Source: Lacrimispora sphenoides (lineage in GTDB: Bacteria; Bacillota; Clostridia; Lachnospirales; Lachnospiraceae). From it: a stretch of 64,000 nucleotides of DNA. The notes below the pieces were generated by a model, which was not told the DNA's origin, did no database searches, and saw nothing but the letters and a program-made list of their open reading frames with translations. Positions 44,132 through 52,544 of this stretch are shown here, in pieces. Made by a program: the position numbers and the translations under genes. The stretch spans positions 248,001 to 312,000 of the forward strand of contig NZ_FOIP01000002.1 in assembly GCF_900105215.1 (NCBI RefSeq), read 5' to 3'. Each line of letters begins with the position of its first letter. The stretch's first letter is position 1.

Positions 44132-44815
44132 ATGAAAATTGCATTATTAAATGAATTCAGTCAGTCGCCTAAAAACGGGATTATATTAAAGGAGTTAAAA
44201 TCAGTAGCAGAACCAATGGGGTATCAGGTATATAATACAGCTATGGAAAAACCCCTGTCAGACCAGGATGTGCCTGAGGCATACACCAAGGAAAATCCCA
44301 GGCTTACTTATTTGCATTTAGGCATTCAGGCAGCCCTTCTTTTAAATTCAGGAGCGGTTGATTTTGTAGTTACCGGATGCGGTACGGGACAGGGAGCATT
44401 GATGTCCTTAAATATGTATCCGGGAGTCGTGTGCGGCTACTGCATAGAGCCAACGGATGCCTATCTGTTTTTGCAGATCAATAACGGAAATGCTTTATCC
44501 CTTCCTTTTGCCAAGGGCTTTGGCTGGGGAGCGGAACTTAACTTAAATAATATTTTCACCAGGGCATTTGGTTCCCCAAAGGGAATGGGATACCCGGAAG
44601 ACAGGAAAGAGGCGCAAAACAGGAATGCCAACCTTCTTTTTGAAGTAAAAAAACAGGTGGCAAAACCACTTTTGGAAGCTCTTAAATCCCTGGATCCCCA
44701 AATGGTAAAGGAATGCATGATTCCAAGATTTCTGGATTGCTTTTATGAGGGATGTAAGGATGAAGAAATCAAGGCTTTTGTGGACCAGATGGCCGCGGAA
44801 GCAAATGGAAATTAA
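44132..44815 (+). CDS. RpiB/LacA/LacB-family sugar phosphate isomerase, extended form
   Basis: 227 residues; VTGCGTGQGALMSLNMYPGVVCGYC carries the catalytic Cys of the RpiB/LacAB family (GCGTGQG in place of GCGSGiG) and INNGNALSLP the Asn region. It is 70-80 residues longer than RpiB, with a C-terminal helical extension, and has an insertion in the N-terminal part. Substrate unknown; probably interconverts an aldose and ketose phosphate in the same pathway. GGAGAGG precedes ATG 44132. No terminator was seen after it, and the next gene begins 164 bases later. Confidence 0.87.
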   Translation: MKIALLNEFSQSPKNGIILKELKSVAEPMGYQVYNTAMEKPLSDQDVPEAYTKENPRLTYLHLGIQAALLLNSGAVDFVVTGCGTGQGALMSLNMYPGVVCGYCIEPTDAYLFLQINNGNALSLPFAKGFGWGAELNLNNIFTRAFGSPKGMGYPEDRKEAQNRNANLLFEVKKQVAKPLLEALKSLDPQMVKECMIPRFLDCFYEGCKDEEIKAFVDQMAAEANGN

Positions 44816-44979
44816 TCATATGTTTTTACTCTATATGAAGTAATTCCTGCAGAAAAATACAAGGTGTCTTTTACGAGAAACATGTACCTAAACGGTTTGT
44901 CATGTTACTGGATGGGCCGCCTCTGTTTTCTTCCCCTCTTTTTTGTATTATAATTTTTATATAAAAAGGAGGGCTTTAT

Positions 44980-46362
44980 ATGAACAAGAAAATTAAAATT
45001 GTAACCATTGGAGGCGGTTCCAGTTACACTCCTGAATTAATGGAAGGGTTTATTAAGAGAAAAGACGACCTTCCCATAAAAGAAATCTGGCTGGTTGATA
45101 TTGAAGCAGGAAAAGAAAAGCTTGAGATTGTCGGAAATTTGGCAAAGCGTATGGTGAAGGCAGCAGGACTTGACTGGGAGATCCACCTGACATTAGACCG
45201 GCGGGAAGCTCTTAAGGATGCAGATTTCGTCACGACTCAGTTTCGTGTCGGCCTGTTGGATGCACGTATCAAGGATGAAAGAATCCCATTATCCCACGGA
45301 ATCCTGGGCCAGGAAACCAATGGCGCCGGAGGCATGTTCAAAGCGTTCCGTACCATTCCAGTTATTTTAGATATTGTAGAGGACATGAAAGAGTTGTGTC
45401 CCGATGCATGGCTTGTTAATTTTACAAATCCATCCGGCATGGTTACAGAAGCTGTTATGCGCTATGGCAACTGGAATAAGGTGGTAGGTCTATGCAATGT
45501 TCCCATTCTTTGCAGAAAGATTGCAGCAGGAGCTTTAAAGGAGAACGAGGAGAATCTGTTCTTCCGTTTTGGCGGCCTGAATCATTTTCACTGGCACAGG
45601 GTATGGGACAAAGCTGGCGGGGAAAGGACCAATGAGGTACTTGAAACGGCTTATACCAGTGTTGAAAATATGAAAAATGCGCTGAAAAGCTTTACAAGTG
45701 CAAATTCAGGAGTGCAGAACATTCCAAATATCTCGTTTTTACCGGAACAGATTTTAAATCTTGGAATTATTCCTTGTATGTACCACAGATATTATTATAT
45801 TACAGATGACATGCTGAAGGAAGAATTGGAGGCCTTTGCAAAGGGTGAGACCCGCGCCGAACTTGTAAAACGTACGGAGGCTGAATTGTTTGAACTGTAT
45901 AAGGATCCGAATCTGAGCATTAAACCGCCGCAGTTAGAAAAGCGGGGCGGAGCTTTTTATTCTGATGCTGCCTGCGAATTAATTAATTCTATCTATAATG
46001 ATAAGCGTACTCACATGGTAGTCAGCACGAGAAATAATGGAGCTATTTCAGATCTGCCCGATGACGTGGTAGTGGAAGTAAGCAGCATCATAACATCAGG
46101 CGGCCCGGTTCCGATCTCCTGGGGTTCCTTTGAACCTTCCTGCAGAGGACTGCTGCAGTTAATGAAAGATATGGAATTAACTACCATTAAGGCAGCGGTA
46201 ACCGGTGATTACGGAACTGCCCAACAGGCATTTACCATAAATCCTCTGGTTCCCAGCGGCAAAATTGCCAAGACGGTTTTGGATGAATTATTAGTCGCTC
46301 ATAAGGAGCATTTACCTCAGTTTAAAGAGACGATTGATCGTTTGGAAGCTAAGAACAGCTAA
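44980..46362 (+). CDS. GH4 6-phospho-beta-glucosidase-like glycosidase
   Basis: 460 residues. The N-terminal KIVTIGGGSSYTPELMEGFI is the GH4 NAD-binding motif, and LVNFTNPSGMVTEAVMRY, VVGLCNVPILCRKI (Cys metal ligand) and GLNHFHWHRV (His ligand) are GH4 signatures. NAD- and Mn-dependent hydrolysis of a phosphorylated glycoside imported by a PTS, releasing a 6-phospho sugar. The GLCNVP motif favours phospho-beta-glucosidase over phospho-alpha-glucosidase. AAGGAGGG precedes ATG 44980. Followed by a terminator, so transcribed separately from the regulator below. Which PTS feeds it is not evident. Confidence 0.9.
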   Translation: MNKKIKIVTIGGGSSYTPELMEGFIKRKDDLPIKEIWLVDIEAGKEKLEIVGNLAKRMVKAAGLDWEIHLTLDRREALKDADFVTTQFRVGLLDARIKDERIPLSHGILGQETNGAGGMFKAFRTIPVILDIVEDMKELCPDAWLVNFTNPSGMVTEAVMRYGNWNKVVGLCNVPILCRKIAAGALKENEENLFFRFGGLNHFHWHRVWDKAGGERTNEVLETAYTSVENMKNALKSFTSANSGVQNIPNISFLPEQILNLGIIPCMYHRYYYITDDMLKEELEAFAKGETRAELVKRTEAELFELYKDPNLSIKPPQLEKRGGAFYSDAACELINSIYNDKRTHMVVSTRNNGAISDLPDDVVVEVSSIITSGGPVPISWGSFEPSCRGLLQLMKDMELTTIKAAVTGDYGTAQQAFTINPLVPSGKIAKTVLDELLVAHKEHLPQFKETIDRLEAKNS

Positions 46363-46395
46363 GTTTCCGCTTATTTTTAGTACTTCCTGCTGTAT

Positions 46396-46438
46396 AAGGA
46401 GTCATTGCATGCTAAGTTAGCTGCAATGACTCCTTTTG
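46396..46438 (+). terminator. Terminator after the GH4 gene
   Basis: AAGGAGTCATTGCA (46396-46409) pairs perfectly with TGCAATGACTCCTT (46422-46435), followed by TTTTG (the T-run is short). Confidence 0.9.
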
Positions 46439-46547
46439 ATGGTTAAAGATACCCTGTTCATTGAAAATACACCCCTTTTATGTTAATATAAAAAAGACAA
46501 CTTACAGCTGTAATTGGAATATCAGATTTTAAACGAATCATAAACAT

Positions 46548-46568
46548 AGCGGATTGCGAATATCCGCT
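46548..46568 (+). promoter_or_regulatory. Inverted repeat AGCGGAT-N7-ATCCGCT before the RpiR gene
   Basis: Perfect 7-bp arms, 7-bp spacer, 34 bases upstream of the ATG at 46602, beside a TTGACT hexamer. A candidate autoregulatory operator for the RpiR protein. Confidence 0.55.
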
Positions 46569-46601
46569 TGACTTAATAAATATAAAAGGCGGTAGCGGAA
46601 T

Positions 46602-47348
46602 ATGATGATGTTTTCCAATCAGGTACTGAACCAGTTTAGTGAACTTGATTATGAGGTTTATAATTTCATATTGAAAAACAATGAGAAGATTCCTTATATG
46701 ACCATTCGGGAATTTGCAAACGAGGCCCATGTTTCCACAACGACCATTACCCGGTTCTGCAGGAAAGTAAACTGCAATGGATTTTCCGAGTTTAAGATCA
46801 GATATAAGATGGAGAAGGAGGGTACAAAGACAATTAAACAGGGATTCGATTCCAGCTCTATTTTAGATTTTTTCCAAAGGATCGAGACAGAATCTTTTCA
46901 TGAACAGCTTAAGTCTATCGCCAATATTATCGCAGAAAAGAAACAGATCATTTTTCTGGGAATAGGCAATTCAGGAATTATTGCAGAGTATGCCAGCCGG
47001 TATTTCTGTAATATCGGGATATTTGCCACAGGGATAAATAATCCCATGTTTCCAATTAATCTGGAGTTTCCAAAGGAAAGCATTATTATCATTCTTTCCG
47101 TGGAGGGAGAAACGGACATACTCATTGAGAATTCAGAGATCATTAAGCAGTGCAACAGTACGGTAGTATCGATTACCAACAGTAAAAGCAGTACATTGGC
47201 CAAGATTTCTGATTACAATATCTCTTATTATATCCAGAGAGAGCGGACGGTCTATAAGAAGATGAAGGTGGATATAACCTCCCAGTTGCCGGCTGTATAT
47301 ATTGTAGAGGCTTTGGCAAAGTTGGCGGTGCAGAGAAAACAGGGTTAA
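46602..47348 (+). CDS. RpiR/MurR-family regulator
   Basis: 248 residues. N-terminal winged helix (residues about 1-75; ANEAHVSTTTITRFCRKVNCNGFSEFK) and a C-terminal SIS sugar-phosphate-binding domain (residues about 105-235; IIFLGIGNSGIIAEYASRYFCNIGIFA, IIILSVEGETDILIENS). Likely senses the phosphosugar released by the GH4 enzyme just upstream. AGGCGG is present near ATG 46602. Confidence 0.9.
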   Translation: MMMFSNQVLNQFSELDYEVYNFILKNNEKIPYMTIREFANEAHVSTTTITRFCRKVNCNGFSEFKIRYKMEKEGTKTIKQGFDSSSILDFFQRIETESFHEQLKSIANIIAEKKQIIFLGIGNSGIIAEYASRYFCNIGIFATGINNPMFPINLEFPKESIIIILSVEGETDILIENSEIIKQCNSTVVSITNSKSSTLAKISDYNISYYIQRERTVYKKMKVDITSQLPAVYIVEALAKLAVQRKQG

Positions 47349-47574
47349 GAAGTGGTAAAGAAAACTTAACATGAAATAGATTCAGGATAGGGATTTGCTT
47401 GTATATCACCACAGGCGATCCCATTTTTTTTGGGATAATTGCATTGAATACCGATGGAATGCTCTTATAAGAGGGCATTATCACCGGTATTTTCACAATG
47501 TGCCTATGATTTTTTGTCTCTGGCTTGTACTGGATGAATTACCAGTAATGTGCCGAATCTTAACGAAAAAATAA

Positions 47575-47603
47575 TTGACACATCGTTTAATCGGATGTAG
47601 AAT
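47575..47603 (+). promoter_or_regulatory. Promoter of the marR-ABC operon
   Basis: TTGACA (47575-47580), 17-bp spacer, TAGAAT (47598-47603). The 47349-47574 stretch before it shows a short GATCCCA...TGGGAT hairpin and no gene. Confidence 0.7.
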
Positions 47604-47621
47604 GATAAACATTGAAAATTG

Positions 47622-47634
47622 TTAACATTGTTAA
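47622..47634 (+). promoter_or_regulatory. 13-bp palindromic operator for the MarR protein
   Basis: TTAACA-T-TGTTAA is a perfect palindrome 19 bases after the -10 and 25 before the GTG start, preceded by AACATTGAAAATTGTT, an imperfect dyad. Typical place and size for MarR autoregulation. Confidence 0.6.
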
Positions 47635-47659
47635 GTGAAGAAAATAGGGGGGTTTTATA

Positions 47660-48148
47660 GTGAAGGATGGACAGGAAGAGTACATAAAGAAGTTTAAAAC
47701 GGAATTAGCGATGATGATGGGAAGAAAGCAAAGCCTCCATAGAAACTGTATTCCGGAAGGCGTCACGCGCAGCGAATTCTTTGCACTGCATCAAATATGG
47801 ACCGGTATGAATGAGAATCCGGAAAAGAAGGGGATTCATGTATCTGATTTGGCCAAGAGGATGAATATTGCATTGTCAGCAACATCCCGGATGCTGAATT
47901 CACTGGAGGAAAGGGGCTTGATATACAGAGAAATAGATCCCAAAAGCCGCAGAAATATCTGTGTTTCCTTAACGGAAAATGGAGAAAAACTATGGAAGAA
48001 GTGCTCGGGAGGTATGAGTGACCTTCTGGAGCGGGTAGTTATTGGAATGGGAGAAGAGGATGCATGTAAATTAATTGAATTATGGAAAAAGTTTACAGAA
48101 CTAATGGAAAAAGAAGTGGATTTACTGATGAAAGAAAAGGATATGTGA
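47660..48148 (+). CDS. MarR-family regulator
   Basis: 162 residues, winged helix with IHVSDLAKRMNIALSATSRMLNSLEERGLIYREIDPKSRRNICVSLTENG. Starts at GTG 47660, AGGGGGG upstream. First gene of the exporter operon, so likely its repressor, responding to a substrate of the exporter (inference). Confidence 0.9.
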   Translation: MKDGQEEYIKKFKTELAMMMGRKQSLHRNCIPEGVTRSEFFALHQIWTGMNENPEKKGIHVSDLAKRMNIALSATSRMLNSLEERGLIYREIDPKSRRNICVSLTENGEKLWKKCSGGMSDLLERVVIGMGEEDACKLIELWKKFTELMEKEVDLLMKEKDM

Positions 48149-48255
48149 GGAATAAAGTAGATTGCAGAGGATAAAGACAGATTTAGAAAAGACAGACAGA
48201 TCTACAAAACGTTTGAAAGAAAGTATTAGAGATGAAAGGAAAGGAGGGAATAAAT

Positions 48256-49986
48256 GTGAAAATATTTTTTCGGTATTTTAAACCATATATTTTATTTTTA
48301 GCAGTGTCTGTAGCACTGTTATATAGTCAGGCTACTTGTGACTTATCACTTCCTGATTTCATGTCTGATATTGTAAATAAAGGAATTACAACGGGCAACA
48401 CCTCTTACATTCTGAAAGTGGGATTTCAAATGTTAGGCATTGCCCTTATTAGTGCCTGTTGTACGATTTTAGTAGGTTTCATCGCCGCCAGAATTGCGGC
48501 CGGTGTCAGTCGGGATTTGCGCCAGGACATTTTCGCGAAGATAGAGAGCTTTTCCAATACAGAGCTGGAAAAATACTCTACCTCTTCCCTGATCACAAGG
48601 ACAACAAACGATATTACCCAGATCCAGCAGTTGATTGTTATGGTGATCCGAATTGTATTTTACGCTCCGATCATGGGAGTTGGAGGCGTGATCCATGCAC
48701 TGGACAAAAACAAATCAATGTCATGGATTATTGCACTTTCCGTGGCGTTATTGTTAGTAGTGGTTTTTAGTATGCTTGCGGTTGTTATGCCAAGTTTTCA
48801 ATTTGTTCAAAAGCTCATTGACCGATTAAACCTGGTAGTAAGAGAAAGCCTGGAAGGAACACTGGTGATCAGGGCATTTAACACCCAGCGTTTTGAGGAA
48901 AAACGGTTTGAAAAGGTGAATGCAAGGCTGACTGAGACAAATTTGTTTGTCAATAGAGTCACCTCCGGTATGATGCCGGCCATGATGCTGATTATGAATC
49001 TGACCAATCTTCTGATCATATGGGTAGGGTCAAAGGCAGTATCCTCCTTCCGTATGGAGGTGGGAGATATGATGGCTTATATGCAGTACGTTATGCAGAT
49101 CATCATGGCATTTTTGATGATGACCATGATGTTTATTATGATCCCGAGAGCGATCGTTTCCATCAGGCGTGTTGTTGAAGTGCTTCAGACGGAGGCCTCC
49201 ATTGCAGATCCCATGGTTGCGGCTGATATTCCTAAATCTCCCAAAGGGGTTGTGGAATACCGGGATGTATCGTTCCGGTATCCGGATGCAGATGAGGATG
49301 TGTTACATAACATTACGTTTACGGCAATGCCGGGACGTACCACGGCATTTATCGGCGCTACGGGAAGCGGAAAAAGCACATTAGTGAACTTACTTCCCAG
49401 ATTCTATGATGTGACGTCAGGAGAAATCCTGATTGACGGAATAAATATCAAGGATTGGCCCATTCACCAATTACGGGGGATAATCGGATTTGTTCCCCAA
49501 AAAGGGATCCTATTTTCAGGGACAATTGAAAGCAACCTGATGTATGGAGACCGGAAGGCCACCAAGGAACAGATAGAAGAGGCTGCACAAACAGCTCAGG
49601 CTACAGAATTTATCCATTCCAAGGCGGATGGCTTAGAGTCCTCCATTGCCCAGGGAGGAGGAAATGTATCCGGCGGACAAAAACAGCGTCTTTCCATTGC
49701 CCGGGCACTTGTAAAAAGAGCTCCTGTTAACGTATTTGATGACAGCTTTTCCGCTCTGGATTTTAAAACAGATGCAAAGCTTCGGGCGGCCCTTCGTGAA
49801 AAAACCGGTGACAGCGCGATCTTTTTGGTGGCTCAGCGCATCAGTACAATCATGAATGCAGACCAGATCATTGTTTTGGAGCATGGAAGGATTGCCGGAA
49901 AAGGAACTCACCGGGAACTGATGAAAACCTGTGAGGTTTACCGGGAGATTGCATTGTCACAGCTTAGCGAGGAGGAATTGAAATGA
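48256..49986 (+). CDS. Heterodimeric ABC exporter subunit with degenerate ATP site
   Basis: About 576 residues: six-helix membrane domain plus ATPase. Walker A IGATGSGKSTLV and signature VSGGQKQRLSIARAL are normal, but Walker B reads VNVFDDSFSALD, an Asp where the catalytic Glu should be. That is the mark of the non-canonical subunit of heterodimeric exporters such as TM287/288 or BmrC. I start at GTG 48256, because AAGGAGGG lies 8 bases before it inside the longer frame (48232). Overlaps its partner by 4 bases. Confidence 0.9.
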   Translation: MKIFFRYFKPYILFLAVSVALLYSQATCDLSLPDFMSDIVNKGITTGNTSYILKVGFQMLGIALISACCTILVGFIAARIAAGVSRDLRQDIFAKIESFSNTELEKYSTSSLITRTTNDITQIQQLIVMVIRIVFYAPIMGVGGVIHALDKNKSMSWIIALSVALLLVVVFSMLAVVMPSFQFVQKLIDRLNLVVRESLEGTLVIRAFNTQRFEEKRFEKVNARLTETNLFVNRVTSGMMPAMMLIMNLTNLLIIWVGSKAVSSFRMEVGDMMAYMQYVMQIIMAFLMMTMMFIMIPRAIVSIRRVVEVLQTEASIADPMVAADIPKSPKGVVEYRDVSFRYPDADEDVLHNITFTAMPGRTTAFIGATGSGKSTLVNLLPRFYDVTSGEILIDGINIKDWPIHQLRGIIGFVPQKGILFSGTIESNLMYGDRKATKEQIEEAAQTAQATEFIHSKADGLESSIAQGGGNVSGGQKQRLSIARALVKRAPVNVFDDSFSALDFKTDAKLRAALREKTGDSAIFLVAQRISTIMNADQIIVLEHGRIAGKGTHRELMKTCEVYREIALSQLSEEELK

Positions 49987-51818
49987 CAGAGAAAAAACCA
50001 TCCAGTTCCCCCATGGGCCCAGGAGGCGGAATGCATAAACCGGAAAGTGCAAAGGACTTTAAAGGAACCATGCTGCACTTGGTCAATTATTTAAAGCCAT
50101 ATAAAAACTCTGTATTTATCGTAATTCTTTTTGCCAGCTGTTCCTCCGTATTTTCCATTGCAGGACCAAAGATTTTAGGAAAGGCCACGACAAAGCTGTT
50201 TGAAGGCCTGATTGCCTGGGCGATGGGGACCGGATTATTGACGGATTTCCGGTATATCCGAAACCGTCTGCTGCTTTTGGTTGTGCTTTATCTGATATCA
50301 GCTGCATTTTCTTACTTGCAGAGTTATATCATGTCCGGCATCAGCATGAAGGTCACTTATGAGCTCAGGAAAAATATTTCAGAGAAAATGAACCGTCTTC
50401 CCCTTAATTATTATGATACAAGAACTCATGGTGAGATTTTATCAAGGATCACCAATGATGTGGATACGGTGAGCCAGACATTGAATCAGAGTTTGACCCA
50501 GATCATCACCTCAGTGACTACACTGGTGGGAATCGTGATCATGATGATATCCATCAGCATCCGGATGACCTTGGTGGCTGTTTTGGTCCTTTTCGTTTCC
50601 ATGGGCCTGATTATGGGTGTGGTAAAGAAATCCCAGAAATATTTCCAGAAGCAGCAGGAGAGCCTTGGATACTTAAACGGCCATATTGAAGAAATTTACA
50701 GCGGCCATAATGTGGTTCAGATATTTAACGGAGAACAGGAAGCAATTGAAAAATTCCGGACCATCAACCACAAATTATATGGGTCAGCCTGGAAATCCCA
50801 GTTTTTATCCGGTATGATGATGCCCATCATGACCTTTGTCAGCAACTTAGGCTATGTCGGTGTCTGTTTATTAGGCGGATATTTAACGGTAGAAAAGGTA
50901 ATCGAGATTGGAGACGTTCAGGCATTTATCCAATACATGAGGTCCTTTATGCAGCCCATTTCCCAGATTGCCAACGTATCTAATACACTGCAGTCCACAG
51001 CAGCAGCAGCTGAGCGTGTATTTGAGTTTTTAGATGAGCAGGATGAGGTGCCGGAAAACGAGGCGCCGATCCAGCTGCAGGAGATCCAGGGAAATGTGGA
51101 ATTTAAAAACGTTAATTTTGGTTATTCGCCCAATACAATGATCATCCACGATTTCTCTTCCGCCATAAATGCCGGCCAGATGGTCGCCATCGTAGGTCCC
51201 ACTGGAGCGGGTAAAACAACGGTGGTGAAATTGCTGATGAGATTTTACGAATTAAATTCCGGTCATATTTTGATCGACGGTCATGACACCCTGGATTTTA
51301 CAAGAGGGTACTTACGATCCATGTTCGGTATGGTGCTTCAGGAGACATGGCTTTATAATGCAACCGTTATGGATAATATCCGGTATGGAAATTTTGATAA
51401 GACAGATGAAGAAGTCATAGAGGCGGCAAAAGCGGCTCACTGTGATGAATTCATCCGGTCATTGCCGGGTGGCTATCACATGGTGATCAACGAGGAATCC
51501 AGTAACTTATCCCAGGGGCAAAAGCAGCTTTTGACGATTGCCAGGACGATTTTAGCGGATCCAAAGATCTTGATACTGGATGAAGCAACCAGTTCCATTG
51601 ATACAAGAACAGAAGTCTTGATCCAAAAGGCCATGGGTAAATTAATGCAGGGCAGAACCAGCTTTGTAATCGCCCACCGCCTTTCCACCATTCGGGATGC
51701 AGACTTGATTCTGGTAATGAAGGACGGCGATATCATAGAACAGGGTAATCATGAATCGTTGTTGGAAAAGAAAGGCTTTTATGCAGATCTGTACCAAAGT
51801 CAGTTTGCAGATCAATAA
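49983..51818 (+). CDS. Heterodimeric ABC exporter subunit with canonical ATP site
   Basis: 611 residues, N-terminal six-helix domain and ATPase with Walker A VGPTGAGKTTVV, signature NLSQGQKQLLTIARTIL, Walker B ILILDEATSSID and His in IAHRLSTIRDADLILV. The canonical partner of the previous subunit. The N-terminus has a Pro/Gly-rich extension (about 20 residues). Its 3' end continues in another frame with the adaptor gene. Confidence 0.92.
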   Translation: MTEKKPSSSPMGPGGGMHKPESAKDFKGTMLHLVNYLKPYKNSVFIVILFASCSSVFSIAGPKILGKATTKLFEGLIAWAMGTGLLTDFRYIRNRLLLLVVLYLISAAFSYLQSYIMSGISMKVTYELRKNISEKMNRLPLNYYDTRTHGEILSRITNDVDTVSQTLNQSLTQIITSVTTLVGIVIMMISISIRMTLVAVLVLFVSMGLIMGVVKKSQKYFQKQQESLGYLNGHIEEIYSGHNVVQIFNGEQEAIEKFRTINHKLYGSAWKSQFLSGMMMPIMTFVSNLGYVGVCLLGGYLTVEKVIEIGDVQAFIQYMRSFMQPISQIANVSNTLQSTAAAAERVFEFLDEQDEVPENEAPIQLQEIQGNVEFKNVNFGYSPNTMIIHDFSSAINAGQMVAIVGPTGAGKTTVVKLLMRFYELNSGHILIDGHDTLDFTRGYLRSMFGMVLQETWLYNATVMDNIRYGNFDKTDEEVIEAAKAAHCDEFIRSLPGGYHMVINEESSNLSQGQKQLLTIARTILADPKILILDEATSSIDTRTEVLIQKAMGKLMQGRTSFVIAHRLSTIRDADLILVMKDGDIIEQGNHESLLEKKGFYADLYQSQFADQ

Positions 51819-51837
51819 TAGAATGGAGAGAAAAAAT

Positions 51838-52518
51838 ATGCAGGAAAACAAACATATTAATATTGAGGATCAGGAAATAAAGACAGGAATAGGAAAACTA
51901 AAAAAGATCTTAGCTCCCCTGCTGATCATACTGGTGCTTGCCGGATGCGGAGTCGGATATTATATCTATGATTCCAGTGTCTCTTACTTTAAAACCGATA
52001 ATGCAAAAGTAACGGCAAAGCTGTATTCCATAAAAGCAGTAGCAAGTGGTAAGCTTTTATCATGGGATGTGGAAAATGGGGATTTAGTAGAGCAGGATCA
52101 GGTGATGGGGCGGCAGGAGGTTCTTCCTTACATTAGTTCCCCCATTACAGGAACTGTGGTAAAAAATGACGGAGCCGTGAATCAGACGGTGGCTCTGGGA
52201 TCAGAACTGGCGCAGGTAGCCGATACCTCAAATCTATACATAGGGGTAAATGTGGAAGAAACAGATATCATGAAGGTTCACTTAGGACAGCGGGTGGATG
52301 TGAAAATCGATGCATATCCCGGAAAAACCTTTAAGGGGCAGGTGACGGAGATCGACCCGGCCACTCAAACCTATTTTTCCGGTAATATGAGCTTTAACAC
52401 CAGCGGGGAATATACAAAAGTGACGCAGCTGATACCAATTAAGGTGACGATTGAAAACGAAGAAGATCTTCCCCTTGTTTTTGGGATGAATGCATCTGTT
52501 AAAATACATCTGAAATGA
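51838..52518 (+). CDS. HlyD-type membrane-anchored adaptor
   Basis: 226 residues, one membrane anchor at about 23-45 and a compact HlyD/biotinyl-lipoyl-like domain: YFKTDNAKVTAKLYSIKAVASGKLLSWDVENGDLVEQDQVMG, then SSPITGTVVKNDGAVNQTVALGSELAQVAD and IGVNVEETDIMKVHLGQRVDVKIDAY. It lacks the long coiled-coil hairpin of typical adaptors. ATG 51838 follows ATGGAGAG; the open frame starts 29 codons earlier inside the ABC gene. Works with the exporter pair and the next adaptor. Confidence 0.85.
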   Translation: MQENKHINIEDQEIKTGIGKLKKILAPLLIILVLAGCGVGYYIYDSSVSYFKTDNAKVTAKLYSIKAVASGKLLSWDVENGDLVEQDQVMGRQEVLPYISSPITGTVVKNDGAVNQTVALGSELAQVADTSNLYIGVNVEETDIMKVHLGQRVDVKIDAYPGKTFKGQVTEIDPATQTYFSGNMSFNTSGEYTKVTQLIPIKVTIENEEDLPLVFGMNASVKIHLK

Positions 52519-52544
52519 AAAGGGCTTACAGGAGGTCGGAAAAG

